From Sulfuritalea sp. (GTDB lineage: Bacteria > Pseudomonadota > Gammaproteobacteria > Burkholderiales > Rhodocyclaceae): a DNA stretch of 34,596 nucleotides. Made by a program: the position numbers and the translations under genes. Below are positions 8,823 through 21,036 of this stretch, piece by piece; the first letter of the stretch is position 1; each line of letters opens with the position of its first letter. The notes under the pieces are model-generated. The model was not told where the DNA came from, searched no databases, and saw only the letters and a list, made by a program, of their open reading frames with translations. The DNA lies in NCBI GenBank assembly GCA_030696505.1, contig JAUYSD010000268.1:1-34596 (forward strand), written 5' to 3'.

Positions 8823-9707
8823 ATGGATTTCTTGACCTGGATGGACACCATCCAGCAGCGCACCGAGTCGGCCCTGGAAGCCGCCCTGCCCGCGCCCGAC
8901 CTCGCGCCCGCTCGACTGCATGACGCCATGCGCTATGCGGTGCTGGGCGGCGGCAAGCGCGTGCGTCCCCTGCTGTGCCACGCGGCCGGCGCGATCTTCG
9001 ATGTCGACAGCAAGGTTCTGGACGCACCGGCGATCGCCGTCGAGCTGATCCACGCCTATTCGCTGGTGCATGACGACCTGCCCTGCATGGACGACGACGA
9101 CTTGCGCCGCGGCAAGCCCAGTTGCCATGTCCAGTTCGATGAAGCGACAGCCCTGTTGGTCGGCGACGCCTTGCAGACGCTGGCATTCCAGACGCTTTCG
9201 ACTCGCCTCGCCGGCATCGCCGCGGCGCGCCAGGTGGACATGCTGCATCTGCTCGCGCTCGCCTCCGGATCGCGCGGCATGGCCGGCGGCCAGGCCATTG
9301 ACCTCGCCGCGGTGGGCCAGCAGCTGACCATCGGCGAGCTGGAATACATGCATATTCACAAGACCGGCGCGCTGATCCGCGCTGCAGTATTGCTGGGCGC
9401 CCATTGCGGCGAAGCTGCGCCGGATGCCTTGGAGCACCTGCGGCATTTTGCCAACCGTATCGGACTGCTGTTTCAGGTGGTTGACGATATCCTCGACGCC
9501 GAAGCCAGCACCGCCACTCTGGGCAAGACCGCCGGCAAGGACGCCGCGCAGAACAAACCAACCTACGTCAATATCCTTGGCGCAAGAGAAGCGAAAACCA
9601 TGGCAAGCAAACTGAGACAGGACGCGCACGACGCACTGGCGCCGTTCGGCGACTCCGCCCGGCGCCTGCATGAACTTGCCGATTTCATCGTCGAGCGGAC
9701 TTTCTGA
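8823..9707 (+). CDS. ispA: Polyprenyl (farnesyl) diphosphate synthase
   Basis: Track ORF 8784..9707, start reassigned to ATG 8823. Aspartate-rich motifs [16 protein letters not shown] and DDILD. Confidence 0.95.
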   Translation: MDFLTWMDTIQQRTESALEAALPAPDLAPARLHDAMRYAVLGGGKRVRPLLCHAAGAIFDVDSKVLDAPAIAVELIHAYSLVHDDLPCMDDDDLRRGKPSCHVQFDEATALLVGDALQTLAFQTLSTRLAGIAAARQVDMLHLLALASGSRGMAGGQAIDLAAVGQQLTIGELEYMHIHKTGALIRAAVLLGAHCGEAAPDALEHLRHFANRIGLLFQVVDDILDAEASTATLGKTAGKDAAQNKPTYVNILGAREAKTMASKLRQDAHDALAPFGDSARRLHELADFIVERTF

Positions 9708-11569
9708 TGAGCTATCCGCTGCTCGACTGCATCCAATCCCCTGCCGATCTGCGTGCACTGGAACGCGACCAGTTGCCCCAGGTCGCCGCCGAACTGCGGG
9801 CCTTCCTGCTCGAATCGGTGTCGAAGACCGGCGGGCACCTGTCTTCCAACCTCGGCACGGTAGAGCTGACCGTGGCGCTGCATTATGTGTTCGACACGCC
9901 CGAGGACAGGCTGGTGTGGGACGTCGGGCATCAAACCTATCCGCACAAGGCGCTGACCGGCCGCCGTGCCGGCATGGAACGCCTGCGCATGAAGGGCGGC
10001 GTGTCGGGCTTTCCGCGCCGCAGCGAGAGCGAATACGATACCTTCGGCGTCGGCCATTCGTCCACCTCGATCTCCGCCGCGCTGGGCATGGCCGTCGCGG
10101 CGCGCAACCGTGGCGAGGAACGGCGCGTCGCCGCCATCATCGGCGACGGTGCGATGTCGGCCGGCCAGGCCTTCGAGGCGCTCAACAACGCCGGCGTGAT
10201 CGATGCCAACCTGCTGGTCATCCTCAACGACAACGACATGTCGATCTCGCCGCCGGTGGGCGCGCTCAACAAGTATCTGGCGCGCCTGCTGTCGGGCGGC
10301 ACCTTCAATGCTGCGCGGCGCGCCGGAGAAAAGGTGCTGGCTTCGATGCCGAACGTCCTCGAATTCGCCAACCGCGTCGAGGAGCACGTCAAGGGCATGA
10401 TCTCGCCGGGTACCCTGTTCGAGGAATTCGGCTTCAACTACCTCGGACCGATCGATGGTCATGACCTCGATGCGCTGATCCCCACGCTGCAGAACCTGCG
10501 CAGACTTAAGGGTCCGCAGTTCCTCCACGTCATCACCCGCAAAGGCCAGGGCTACAAGCTCGCCGAAGCCGACCCGATCCTTTACCACGGGGTCGGCAAG
10601 TTCGATGCCGTGAATGGCATCGATGCGGGCAAGGCGTCCGGCCGACTGACCTATACCCAGGTGTTCGGCGACTGGCTGTGCGATCAGGCACAGGCCGATC
10701 CGCGCGTGATCGGGATTACACCGGCAATGCGGGAAGGCTCGGGCATGGTCCGCTTCGCCCATGAGTTTCCCCGGCGCTACTTCGATGTCGGCATTGCCGA
10801 ACAGCATGCGGTCACCTTTGCCGGCGGGCTCGCCTGTGAGGGCATGAGGCCGGTGGTCGCGATCTATTCGACCTTTCTCCAGCGCGCCTATGACCAGCTG
10901 ATTCACGACATCGCCCTGCAGAATCTTCCGGTGGTGTTCGCCATCGACCGCGGCGGGCTGGTCGGCGCCGATGGCGCCACGCATAACGGCGCCTTCGACT
11001 TGTCTTACCTCACCTGCATCCCCAATATGGTGGTGATGACGCCGAGCGATGAAAACGAATGCCGCAAGATGCTCTCCACCGCGCTGACCCTGAACGGACC
11101 GAGCGCGGTGCGCTATCCGCGCGGTAGCGGCCCTGGAGCCGCCATTGAGCCGGGGCTGACGACCCTGCCGACGGGCAAGGGCGAACTCCGGCGCCAGGGG
11201 CAGCGAGTCGCTCTGCTGGCCTTCGGCGCCATGCTCGCACCGGCGCTCAAGGCAGCCGCAACGCTCGACGCCACGGTCGCCAATATGCGCTTTGTCAAAC
11301 CATTGGACAGCAAGCTAGTCGAAGAACTTGCCGCAAACCACGAATTGCTGGTTACGATAGAAGAAAATGCCTTGATCGGTGGCGCCGGCGCCGAAGTGGC
11401 GCGCGCCCTGGAAAACTCGGGTCTGCGTACTCCCCTGTTGCGCCTGGGACTGCCGGACCATTTCATCGACCATGGCGATTCGGCCTTGCTGCTGGCGGAA
11501 ATCGGCCTCGACGAAGCGGGTATTGTGCGTAGCGTCGAAGCGCGACTGGCCGCCGAAATTAATAGTTGA
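9707..11569 (+). CDS. dxs: 1-deoxy-D-xylulose-5-phosphate synthase
   Basis: 620 aa; [76 protein letters not shown]. Confidence 0.97.
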   Translation: MSYPLLDCIQSPADLRALERDQLPQVAAELRAFLLESVSKTGGHLSSNLGTVELTVALHYVFDTPEDRLVWDVGHQTYPHKALTGRRAGMERLRMKGGVSGFPRRSESEYDTFGVGHSSTSISAALGMAVAARNRGEERRVAAIIGDGAMSAGQAFEALNNAGVIDANLLVILNDNDMSISPPVGALNKYLARLLSGGTFNAARRAGEKVLASMPNVLEFANRVEEHVKGMISPGTLFEEFGFNYLGPIDGHDLDALIPTLQNLRRLKGPQFLHVITRKGQGYKLAEADPILYHGVGKFDAVNGIDAGKASGRLTYTQVFGDWLCDQAQADPRVIGITPAMREGSGMVRFAHEFPRRYFDVGIAEQHAVTFAGGLACEGMRPVVAIYSTFLQRAYDQLIHDIALQNLPVVFAIDRGGLVGADGATHNGAFDLSYLTCIPNMVVMTPSDENECRKMLSTALTLNGPSAVRYPRGSGPGAAIEPGLTTLPTGKGELRRQGQRVALLAFGAMLAPALKAAATLDATVANMRFVKPLDSKLVEELAANHELLVTIEENALIGGAGAEVARALENSGLRTPLLRLGLPDHFIDHGDSALLLAEIGLDEAGIVRSVEARLAAEINS

Positions 11570-11595
11570 GTAAATTCGTCGGATAATGATATAGT
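11566..11595 (+). promoter_or_regulatory. Putative sigma70 promoter for folE2 (TTGAGT-N18-TATAGT)
   Basis: TTGAGT at 11566-11571 overlapping the dxs stop; TATAGT at 11590-11595; about 54 bp upstream of the folE2 ATG. Confidence 0.4.
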
Positions 11596-11648
11596 CGTCA
11601 GCCCAACTCCGACAACCACCCCAAATCAGAATGAATTGCAGGAATCCC

Positions 11649-12455
11649 ATGGTCCCACCCGAAAAATCCGTCATTGCCGACGTTCAAAGCACCCCGGATT
11701 CGCGCCAGTTGCCGATCAACAAGGTCGGCATCAAGGACATACGCCATCCGTTCAAGGTATTGGACAAGAGCGGCGGCGTGCGTCATACCATCGCCAACTT
11801 CAACATGTATGTCGGGCTGCCGCATAATTTCAAGGGCACCCACATGTCGCGTTTCGTCGAGATTCTCAACTCGCACGAGGAAGAAATATCGGTCGAGAGC
11901 TTCGAGACCATGTTGCGCGAAATGGTCACCCGCCTGGAGGCGGCGACCGGGCATCTCGAAATGAGCTTCCCGTATTTCATCAACAAGGTGGCACCGGTAT
12001 CCGGCGTCAAGAGCCTGATGGATTACGACGTGACCTTCATCGGCGAAATCATCGAAGGCGGCCGCTACCGGCAGACCATCAAGGTCGTGGTCCCGGTCAC
12101 GAGCCTGTGCCCCTGCTCGAAGAAGATCTCCGAGCGAGGCGCGCACAACCAGCGTTCGCACGTCACCATCACCGCAACCACCAACCAGCTGGTGTGGATC
12201 GAGGACATTGTGCACATGGCCGAAACCCAAGCTTCGTGCGAGCTGTTCGGGCTGCTCAAGCGCCCCGACGAGAAGTTCGTCACGGAGCGGGCCTACGACA
12301 ATCCGAAATTCGTCGAGGATCTGGTGCGCGATGTTGCCGGCGCACTCAATGCCGACCCGCGCATCGATGCCTATGTGGTCGAAAGCGAAAACTTCGAATC
12401 GATCCATAACCATTCGGCCTATGCCCTGATCGAGTGGGACAAGAAGCGCTTCTGA
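11649..12455 (+). CDS. folE2: GTP cyclohydrolase FolE2 (GCYH-IB, COG1469)
   Basis: Track ORF 11631..12455, likely ATG 11649. [26 protein letters not shown] is diagnostic of FolE2. Confidence 0.95.
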   Translation: MVPPEKSVIADVQSTPDSRQLPINKVGIKDIRHPFKVLDKSGGVRHTIANFNMYVGLPHNFKGTHMSRFVEILNSHEEEISVESFETMLREMVTRLEAATGHLEMSFPYFINKVAPVSGVKSLMDYDVTFIGEIIEGGRYRQTIKVVVPVTSLCPCSKKISERGAHNQRSHVTITATTNQLVWIEDIVHMAETQASCELFGLLKRPDEKFVTERAYDNPKFVEDLVRDVAGALNADPRIDAYVVESENFESIHNHSAYALIEWDKKRF

Positions 12456-12494
12456 TCCGACCCGACCGAGGCTTTGCTGATTGTTCCAAACGCA

Positions 12495-12531
12495 ACGGGC
12501 CGCCCGGAGTATCCTCCGGGCGGCCCGTTTT
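12495..12531. terminator. Strong intrinsic terminator hairpin between convergent folE2 and rplS
   Basis: ACGGGCCGCCCGGAG-TATC-CTCCGGGCGGCCCGT, perfect 15-bp stem, followed by TTTT on +; may act in both directions. Confidence 0.9.
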
Positions 12532-12568
12532 GCCGTCTGCTGCCGAATCAGGTCCGGCGCGTGGGTTC

Positions 12569-12943
12569 TCAGGCGGCGGGAGTAACCCTACGGGTGAGCT
12601 TTTCCTTGATGCGCGCCGACTTGCCGGAGCGATCGCGCAGGTAGTACAGCTTGGCGCGACGCACGTCGCCGCGACGCTTGACCTCGATGCTGGCAATCAG
12701 CGGCGAATAGGTCTGGAAGGTGCGCTCGACGCCCTCGCCGGACGAAATCTTGCGCACGATGAAGTTCGAATTGAGACCGCGATTGCGCTTGGCAATGACG
12801 ACGCCTTCGAAAGCCTGGACACGCTTGCGATCGCCTTCGACCACATTCACGTTGACGATCACTGTGTCGCCCGGTGCGAACGCGGGGACGGTCTTGCCCA
12901 GGCGTTCGATTTCTTCGTTTTCGAGTTGCTGAAGCAGGTTCAT
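12569..12943 (-). CDS. rplS: 50S ribosomal protein L19
   Basis: 124 aa; [60 protein letters not shown]. Confidence 0.97.
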   Translation of the reverse strand: MNLLQQLENEEIERLGKTVPAFAPGDTVIVNVNVVEGDRKRVQAFEGVVIAKRNRGLNSNFIVRKISSGEGVERTFQTYSPLIASIEVKRRGDVRRAKLYYLRDRSGKSARIKEKLTRRVTPAA

Positions 12944-13030
12944 GCTTTACTCCATCATTTATGGCTGCGGTTACTGCCCGCCAACCTTGCGCCCAGAGCA
13001 GGACCGACAAGGTCCTGATACGCGCCGTTT

Positions 13031-13798
13031 CTAATTGCCTTGCCGCTGGAATTCCGCCAGCAGTTCGGCCTCTTCACTACTCAACACCCTCGTCTCCAGG
13101 AGATCCGGGCGCCGTTGCCAAGTCCGTCCCAGCGCCTGCTTCAGGCGCCAGCGGCGGATTCTTTCGTGGTTGCCGGACAACAAGACATCCGGCACCGTCG
13201 ATCCTTCATACACTTCCGGCCGCGTGTAATGCGGACAGTCCAGCAAGCCGGCGGCAAATGAATCCTCCACCGCCGAAGCCTCGTCATTCAATGCACCCGG
13301 CAACTGCCTGATGCAGGCGTCCATCAAGGCCATCGCCGCCAGTTCGCCGCCGGAAAGCACAAAATCCCCCAGCGACAACTCCTCATCCACGCAGCGCTCG
13401 ATCAGCCGCTCGTCAATTCCCTCGTAGCGTCCGCAAAGCAGAATCGCCCCCGAGCTTGCCGCCAGTTCCACCACCCGCCGCTGGGCAATTGGCGCCCCTT
13501 GCGGCGATAGATAAATCACCTTCGGCGTAGTGCCAGCGGCAACTCCTGCGGCCGCTTTTACCGCCGCCTTGGCCGCACCGATCGCCTGTTCCAGCGGCGA
13601 GGCCATCATCACCATGCCGGGACCGCCGCCGTAGGGCCGGTCATCCACCGTGCGATGCAAATCCTGCGTCCATTGCCGCGGATTCCAGCACTCGAGTTGC
13701 CACAAGCCACGCTCCAACGCCCGCCGTGTTATTCCCGATGCCGTAAGTGCCGCAAACATCTCGGGGAACAGCGTGATGACGTCGAAACGCAAGCTCAC
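13031..13798 (-). CDS. trmD: tRNA (guanine-N1)-methyltransferase
   Basis: [77 protein letters not shown] start at 13798 overlaps the rimM stop (GTGA). Confidence 0.96.
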   Translation of the reverse strand: MSLRFDVITLFPEMFAALTASGITRRALERGLWQLECWNPRQWTQDLHRTVDDRPYGGGPGMVMMASPLEQAIGAAKAAVKAAAGVAAGTTPKVIYLSPQGAPIAQRRVVELAASSGAILLCGRYEGIDERLIERCVDEELSLGDFVLSGGELAAMALMDACIRQLPGALNDEASAVEDSFAAGLLDCPHYTRPEVYEGSTVPDVLLSGNHERIRRWRLKQALGRTWQRRPDLLETRVLSSEEAELLAEFQRQGN

Positions 13799-14301
13799 CA
13801 GTCGCCGCCCCAATCGACGCGGATCAGGTCTCCCGCAACATCCACCGCCTTCACTACCTGTTCGACGAAGGGCAACAAACGTTCATGCTCGCCGTCAACC
13901 ACTACCAGCACCTGATTCGCGCCCGTCTCGATCAAAGACTTGACCCGGCCCAGGGGCTGGTCCTGCATATTCTTCACTCCCAGGCCGACCAGATCAGCCC
14001 AGTAGTATTCGTCCTGCGCCGGCGCCGGCAAAGCCTCGCGCGGCGCACCGAAATAACAGCTGCCCAGCGCCTCGGATGCATCGCGATCGTCGATGCCGAC
14101 CAACTTCGCCACGACGCCATCGCCGTGCCGCTTGACCGCTTCGATCGCGCGTGCCTGCCACTTTTCTGCCGGGGCATCGACATCCGCGGAAAACCACCAC
14201 TGCGGCATCGTCTTCCAGGCCTCGGGGTCATCGCCGAAGGGATGAACCCGCAGCCAGCCTTGCACCCCGAACGGGGCGACTATGCGCCCCAACACAATCA
14301 T
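13795..14301 (-). CDS. rimM: Ribosome maturation factor RimM
   Basis: 168 aa; [27 protein letters not shown]; between rpsP and trmD. Confidence 0.95.
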   Translation of the reverse strand: MIVLGRIVAPFGVQGWLRVHPFGDDPEAWKTMPQWWFSADVDAPAEKWQARAIEAVKRHGDGVVAKLVGIDDRDASEALGSCYFGAPREALPAPAQDEYYWADLVGLGVKNMQDQPLGRVKSLIETGANQVLVVVDGEHERLLPFVEQVVKAVDVAGDLIRVDWGGDW

Positions 14302-14306
14302 GCGAT

Positions 14307-14561
14307 TCAGGCAGCCTTGGTCGCCGCGGCCTGCTTGACCAGACGCGCGGCAGTCGGCGACAGCTGGGCGCCATGCCCCTGCCAGAAAGCCAGGCGCTCG
14401 GTATTGATTACCAGCCCCTGCTCGTTGGCGGCGGCGACGGGATTGTAATAACCGATGCGTTCGATGAAGCGGCCATCGCGACGGTTGCGCGAATCAGCCA
14501 CCACCATATTGAAGAACGGGCGCTTCTTGGCACCGCTGCGGGCGAGACGAATAACAACCAT
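14307..14561 (-). CDS. rpsP: 30S ribosomal protein S16
   Basis: 84 aa from ATG 14561: [41 protein letters not shown]. The track ORF to 14822 is an upstream extension. Confidence 0.96.
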   Translation of the reverse strand: MVVIRLARSGAKKRPFFNMVVADSRNRRDGRFIERIGYYNPVAAANEQGLVINTERLAFWQGHGAQLSPTAARLVKQAAATKAA

Positions 14562-14946
14562 GGTGTTCTCTTGAAAAGCCGGAAAGCCGGCGATTTTATT
14601 GCAAAAACCCGGAGAAAACAAGGCGTAGCGTCGGCCATTTTGCCGGCCGTGGCGCGACCGGGCCACCCGCCATGCCGGCAGCCGTGCCTGGAAAGCGCCT
14701 CGCGGCCCGTCCGCGGTATGCGGCTCGCCACCTGGGACGACCACCAAATTCGCCGTCCCGCCAAGTTCGTTGGAGAAGGCACGAACAACATCGGCTTCCC
14801 GAAAAGCCTGGGCCACAATCACGCCACCATGAGGAATCGCCGGGCCTGGCCGGTTGCAAGCTACTCATCCCGGATTCCTTTCAACCTAAGATAAAATGTC
14901 CGGATTCCACTAGAATAATACTTCGATCCCGGCCGTTGAGATCATC

Positions 14947-16461
14947 ATGCGCCGCAAGAAGACCCCTACTCCACCGCCGATCCAGCTTCAGCAAGTGCTG
15001 GATTGGCTCGTCGAGCCAACGCAGGACGATCCCCTGCTTGACCTGGTCCCCGTGCGCAACCACATTGCGGCGATCGATGGGCTGGAACTTCCCGCCCTGC
15101 ATCGTCTCAAGATCTACGAACTGCTCCAGCAGCGTTCCGCGCGTATTGACGATGCGCTGATACCGATGTTGCTCGATGTCAAGCTACCCCTGCCGGTTCA
15201 CCTGGGAACCGTCGCCCAGGGCTTGATCAGCCTGCGCGCCGAACTGGGCGAAGCATGGTTGAAGCTCGCCGACGAGGCCGACCCGCAGGAACTTGCCCGC
15301 GTGCATCGCAGCAGTGCACAGATTTGCCTGCAGGGAATGCTAAATCTGTCGCGGCAATTCATTGCCGCCTTGCTGGTGGCGATTCCGATGCCTACGGGTT
15401 TCTGGCGCAATATCCAGGCTTTGTATCATTGCGCCCATAAGTCAGTCGACCCGACGGCGACCCTCCCCGTCGAAATCAGCGCGATCCATGCACGCTTCAG
15501 GGCCATGCTGGCGCTCACCGCGGCGCAACCCGAAGGGCTCACCCCGCGCGAAATCGTTTTCCTCGCGGAATATCTGGAGATACACGCAGCCCTTGCCAGG
15601 ATAGACATGATCTGTCCCGAGAGCGCCGGCGACTGGTTCTGGCTCGACGCCAATCTTGATCAGCCGCCGGTTGCGCTGGAACGCATGAGGCCGGCGGGCC
15701 AAAATTGTCTGTTCTTCCGCTTTGGCGAACTTGCCGAACAGGCGACGCGACATCTCGACCAACTTAACGACGGCGTACCGCCGGCATCGCTCGGACTGCC
15801 ACTGCAAGCCGCCGGTGCCGACTACCGCAACGCGCTGGAACGGGCTCGCAAATGCTGGGCAGCGCCGCGCCGACGTACTTTCAATCGCCGCGCCCAGTCG
15901 CTGCCCGTCGAGGTTTGCACCCAGCTCAGTTCCCTTTGGTCGTCGCTGGAAAGCGGTTCCCATCAGGAGGCGGATTCCTGCGCCTGCGAATTGACCTACA
16001 GCGACTGGACGATACTCAATGACGGTCCCTCGGGCTACGCGATCGTACATGTCGTCGGCGGGATCACCGGAATCGTGGCGGGCTGCGCCGTAGGTTTGCG
16101 CACCGGCAACGGCGCCGCCTGGCAGATTTGCCTGGTGCGCTGGGCGCGCAGCAAAAGCAGCAGCCAACTTGAGTTGGGGCTGGAGGTCCTTGCGCCGTCG
16201 GCCATACCGGTCAGGATACAGGCTCTCGGCAATCGCAATTCGGAACCGCCGGTACCCGCCTTGCTGCTTCCGCCGCTGCCAAGCCTCAACCGCAGCGAAG
16301 CGATCCTGGCTATGCGAGGCGACTACAACGCCCGGCCATTCACCTTGCTGCAGGAAAGTGCAGACAACCTGCTCGTCGCCGAATGCATGCCGCAGCGTAG
16401 CCTCATCGAAACCTCCAGCGTCGAAGTCTTTGAATTCACTCGCAACCTGGCGGCCAATTAG
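14947..16461 (+). CDS. Uncharacterised 504-aa protein with a probable degenerate C-terminal PilZ-like domain
   Basis: RTFNR (RxxxR, 15874-15888) and NDGPSG (NxGxxG, 16018-16035), followed by a beta-rich tail VGLRTGNGAAWQICLVRWARSKSSSQLELGLEVL; helical N-terminal region. Confidence 0.6.
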   Translation: MRRKKTPTPPPIQLQQVLDWLVEPTQDDPLLDLVPVRNHIAAIDGLELPALHRLKIYELLQQRSARIDDALIPMLLDVKLPLPVHLGTVAQGLISLRAELGEAWLKLADEADPQELARVHRSSAQICLQGMLNLSRQFIAALLVAIPMPTGFWRNIQALYHCAHKSVDPTATLPVEISAIHARFRAMLALTAAQPEGLTPREIVFLAEYLEIHAALARIDMICPESAGDWFWLDANLDQPPVALERMRPAGQNCLFFRFGELAEQATRHLDQLNDGVPPASLGLPLQAAGADYRNALERARKCWAAPRRRTFNRRAQSLPVEVCTQLSSLWSSLESGSHQEADSCACELTYSDWTILNDGPSGYAIVHVVGGITGIVAGCAVGLRTGNGAAWQICLVRWARSKSSSQLELGLEVLAPSAIPVRIQALGNRNSEPPVPALLLPPLPSLNRSEAILAMRGDYNARPFTLLQESADNLLVAECMPQRSLIETSSVEVFEFTRNLAAN

Positions 16462-17279
16462 GCACGTGCGGCTTGCGGCAACTCGGCGACAATCAATGCG
16501 CCGATCAGGATCACGCTCCACGATGCATAGAGCCAGACCAGAAACACTGGAATTGCGGAGAAGGCGCCATAGACCACCGCATTCACCGTGAATCCGGTAG
16601 CGATATACAGCGTGAACAACTTCTGCAGACCGACAAAGCCCAGCGCAGCGGCCGCTCCGCCAAGACCCGCATGCCAGGCCACTACCCGCTTGTTCGGTAC
16701 GCCCCAATAGAGCAGGCCGAACAGGGCGGTCATGAACGCGTAAGGCAGGAGACCGCGAATGACGAAGGCATTCACCCAGCGCGGCTCGTCGACCAGGCCA
16801 AGCGATACCCCTGCTACGAACGATATCGCGGCGATGCTGGCACCGAACACCAGCGGTCCGAGCAACAGCGCCAGGCCGTGCATGGCCAAGCGTCGCAATA
16901 GCGGACGCCCGGACTTGACCCGCCAGATGTGGTTGAATGCCCGTTCTATGGTCAGCATCTGCATCAGCGCAGTAGCGCCAAGCACCACGATCCCAAGCAC
17001 AGTCACGCGGCCGGCACGAGACGCGAACTGCCCGATGTACTTGGCGATTATGGCGCCGGCCTTCTCAGGCAACAGATTGGCCAGCAAAAACTTCTCCAGC
17101 GCGGAACCAAGTCCAACCCCAACCGGGAACAAGGAGATCAGCGCAAACGCTGTTGCGATCATCGGCACCAGGCCAATCAGGGTGGCGAAGGAAAGTGCCG
17201 CCGCCGTCTGGACGCAATGCTCGTCGTGAAAACGACCTATTGTCCGCACGATCAGCCGGAAGGGTGCTAGGAGCCACAT
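16458..17279 (-). CDS. YihY/BrkB family inner-membrane protein
   Basis: Track ORF 16458..17327, likely ATG 17279 (MWLLAPFRLIVRTIGRFHDEHCVQTAAALSFATLIGLVPMIATAFALISLFP); C-terminal IPVFLVWLYASWSVILIGALIVAEL. Confidence 0.9.
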   Translation of the reverse strand: MWLLAPFRLIVRTIGRFHDEHCVQTAAALSFATLIGLVPMIATAFALISLFPVGVGLGSALEKFLLANLLPEKAGAIIAKYIGQFASRAGRVTVLGIVVLGATALMQMLTIERAFNHIWRVKSGRPLLRRLAMHGLALLLGPLVFGASIAAISFVAGVSLGLVDEPRWVNAFVIRGLLPYAFMTALFGLLYWGVPNKRVVAWHAGLGGAAAALGFVGLQKLFTLYIATGFTVNAVVYGAFSAIPVFLVWLYASWSVILIGALIVAELPQAARA

Positions 17280-17307
17280 ATAATCGGATTCTACTGGAGG
17301 CCCGTAA

Positions 17308-18258
<951 letters not shown>

Positions 18259-18275
<17 letters not shown>

Positions 18276-19797
18276 GCTTTTCCTGCCCGGAACGCAGTTT
18301 ATTCAGGGCGTTGATATAGGCCTTGGCGGAAGCAACCACGATATCCGTGTCCGCGCCCTGACCATTCACAATTCGGCCGTCTTTCGACAGGCGAACCGTC
18401 ACCTCGCCCTGGGCATCCGTGCCGGTAGTGATGGCATTCACCGAGTAGAGCAGCAGTTCGGTACCGCTCGTTGCAATGGCCTCGATCGCCTTGAAAGTTG
18501 CATCGACGGGACCGCTGCCGCTGGCTTCGGCCTGCTGCTCGGCGCCGCCGGCAGAAAGCGTCAGCCGCGCCTGAGGCACCTCACCGGTTTCCGAGTGGAA
18601 CATCGAAGACACGAGTTTGTAGTGCTCGTCGTCGGTGAGGACCATTTCGTCGCTCATCAGCGCATGCAGATCCTCATCGAAAATCTCGTGCTTCTTGTCG
18701 GCCAGCTCCTTGAAATGGGTGAAGGCGGCGTTCAGAACCTGTTCGCTCTCTACCTCGATGCCGAGTTCCTTGAGGCGCGCCTTGAAGGCGGTGCGCCCGG
18801 AGTGCTTGCCGAGCACCAGCTTGTTGGCGTTCCAGCCCACATCTTCGGCACGCATGATCTCGTAGGTTTCACGGTGCTTGAGCACCCCGTCCTGGTGGAT
18901 GCCGGACTCATGGGCAAAGGCATTGGCACCGACGATCGCCTTGTTCGGCTGCACCGGAAATCCGGTGATGCTCGACACCATCTTGGATGCCGCAACAATT
19001 TGCGTCGTATCGATTCGGGTAATGCAGGGAAACACATCCTGCCGGGTATGCACCGCCATGACGATCTCTTCCAGCGCGGCATTGCCGGCTCGCTCGCCCA
19101 GGCCGTTGATCGTGCATTCGACCTGACGCGCACCCGCCATCACCGCGGCAAGACTGTTGGCAACCGCCAAACCGAGGTCGTTATGACAATGCACCGACCA
19201 GATGACCTTGTCCGAATTGGGAATGCGTTCGCGCAGCTGGCGAATACGTTCGGCATACTGATCCGGAACGTTGTAGCCGACGGTGTCCGGAATATTGATG
19301 GTGGACGCCCCTTCCTTGATCACCGCCTCAATGATGCGGCAGAGGAAATCCAGATCCGACCGCCCGGCATCCTCGCAGGAAAACTCCACGTCGTCGATCC
19401 CATTGCGGGCGAAGCGCACCGCATGCTGGGCAGCGACAAGCACGTCATCGGGCGACATGCGCAGCTTCTTTTCCATGTGGATCGGGCTGGTCGCGATGAA
19501 GGTATGGATGCGCCCCGATTTCGCCGGCTTGACCGCCTCGAGCGCGCGCGCAATGTCCTTGTCGAAAGCCCGACACAGACCTGCCACCGTCGAGTCCTTG
19601 ATGGTTTCGGCAACGGCCTTGACCGCTTCAAAATCACCGTTGGACGCAGCAGGAAACCCTGCCTCGATGATGTCCACGCGCATCCGTTCAAGTTGCCGGG
19701 CAATCCGCAGTTTTTCTTCCTTGGTCATTGAAGCGCCGGGACTCTGTTCGCCGTCGCGCAAGGTGGTGTCAAAAATGATCAACTGTTCCTTGGACAT
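18259..19797 (-). CDS. leuA: 2-isopropylmalate synthase
   Basis: From ATG 19797: [70 protein letters not shown]-terminal regulatory domain present. Confidence 0.97.
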
Positions 19798-20140
19798 GGT
19801 TTTCTCCTGGGAAAAATCAAGTTTCAGTCGAGGCTGACGCCGGCGTATTCGTATTAGGCGCAGCGACCGCAACTAAAACCAAAAAATGGCAAATCCCGCC
19901 CCTCGTGGCGCGGGCACTGTCAACAACCGGATTGTGGGGGAGGTGTATTTAGCGCGCGCGGCGCAGCAGCGGAAGCAGCTTGGCGCGCAGCGGCAGGCGT
20001 GCAAGCAGCACGCTGGAGAGGGCAAGAAACAGTATGGGAAAAGTCAGCATCTCAAACATAGCTACGACTATAAAGATATTGTGCTGATCGCGCAACAGAT
20101 TTTGTCAGGGCCACAGCGCGTAACAGCGGCAAATTCGATG

Positions 20141-20905
20141 TCAGCTTTCGCCGGCATTGTGCTTTCGCCGACTACGCTTCCACAGCGCCATAACGTAACC
20201 CGACAGGGCATAGGCAAGAAACAGGGCGAACAGAATTCCCGGCGGATACGACGACACGAGCCCATAACCGAGAACGATGGCGGGAAGGACAATGAATGGC
20301 ACGCTGCGGCGCAGATTGATATCCTTACCACTCCAGTAGGGCACGGTGCTGACCATGGTGATACCGGCAAACAGCGTCAAGGCAAACGCATACCAGCGTA
20401 CTTCTTCGCCGGGAATATTCAGGTCGTTGATGATCCATACGAAACCGGCCACTAGCGCGGCCGCTGCCGGGCTGGGCAATCCCTGGAAATAGCGCTTATC
20501 CACAATTCCAATATTGGTATTGAAGCGGGCCAGGCGCAATGCTGCGCCGGCACAATAGACAAACGCGGCGATCCAGCCCCACTTGCCCATGCCCTTCATC
20601 GCCCACTCAAAGGCAATCAGTGCCGGAGCCGCACCAAAGGACACCATGTCGGAAAGTGAATCGTATTCCGCGCCGAAAGCACTCTGCGTTCGCGTCATGC
20701 GCGCCACACGTCCATCCAGACCGTCGAATACCATGGCGATGAAAATTGCCACTGCCGCATGCTCGAAGCGTCCGGTCATTGCCTGGACTATGGCGTAAAA
20801 ACCGGAAAACAGAGCTGCCGTCGTCAGCAGGTTGGGCAGCAGATAAATGCCGCGCCGACGCAGTTCGGAATTCATCAGCGCCTTGCGAGGTGGAATTGCC
20901 GGCAT
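20141..20905 (-). CDS. pssA: CDP-diacylglycerol--serine O-phosphatidyltransferase
   Basis: DGLDGRVARMTRTQSAFGAEYDSLSDMVSFGAAPA (CDP-alcohol phosphatidyltransferase motif). Start may be internal, MNSELRRRGIYLLPNLLTTAALF. Confidence 0.95.
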   Translation of the reverse strand: MPAIPPRKALMNSELRRRGIYLLPNLLTTAALFSGFYAIVQAMTGRFEHAAVAIFIAMVFDGLDGRVARMTRTQSAFGAEYDSLSDMVSFGAAPALIAFEWAMKGMGKWGWIAAFVYCAGAALRLARFNTNIGIVDKRYFQGLPSPAAAALVAGFVWIINDLNIPGEEVRWYAFALTLFAGITMVSTVPYWSGKDINLRRSVPFIVLPAIVLGYGLVSSYPPGILFALFLAYALSGYVMALWKRSRRKHNAGES

Positions 20906-21036
20906 GGTTGAATTACAGAAGGGAACGTAGTCTATTCTAACGGCTCATGCTGGTTCGGCAACCAACGCGCGTCTACTTGCTTGCACGTCGAGCCCGTTAC
21001 GAGACGCCCGCATAGCTCCGACCGCGGAAAACACAA

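Noticed and set aside
11566-11648. Possible Zur box before folE2 (GATAATGATATAGTC)
   Set aside because: FolE2 is often zinc-regulated, but the sequence is not palindromic enough (about 8/15 symmetric positions); better explained as a -10 region.
14307-14822. rpsP starting at 14822 (171 aa)
   Set aside because: S16 is about 80-90 aa and its conserved N terminus MVVIRLAR begins at 14561.
19949-20060. A 36-codon Leu-rich peptide with an ATG start at 20060
   Set aside because: The ATG at 20060 is in a different frame from the Leu-rich stretch; the Leu-rich frame is closed by TGA just upstream of 20044. Only the weaker GTG-started version is reported.
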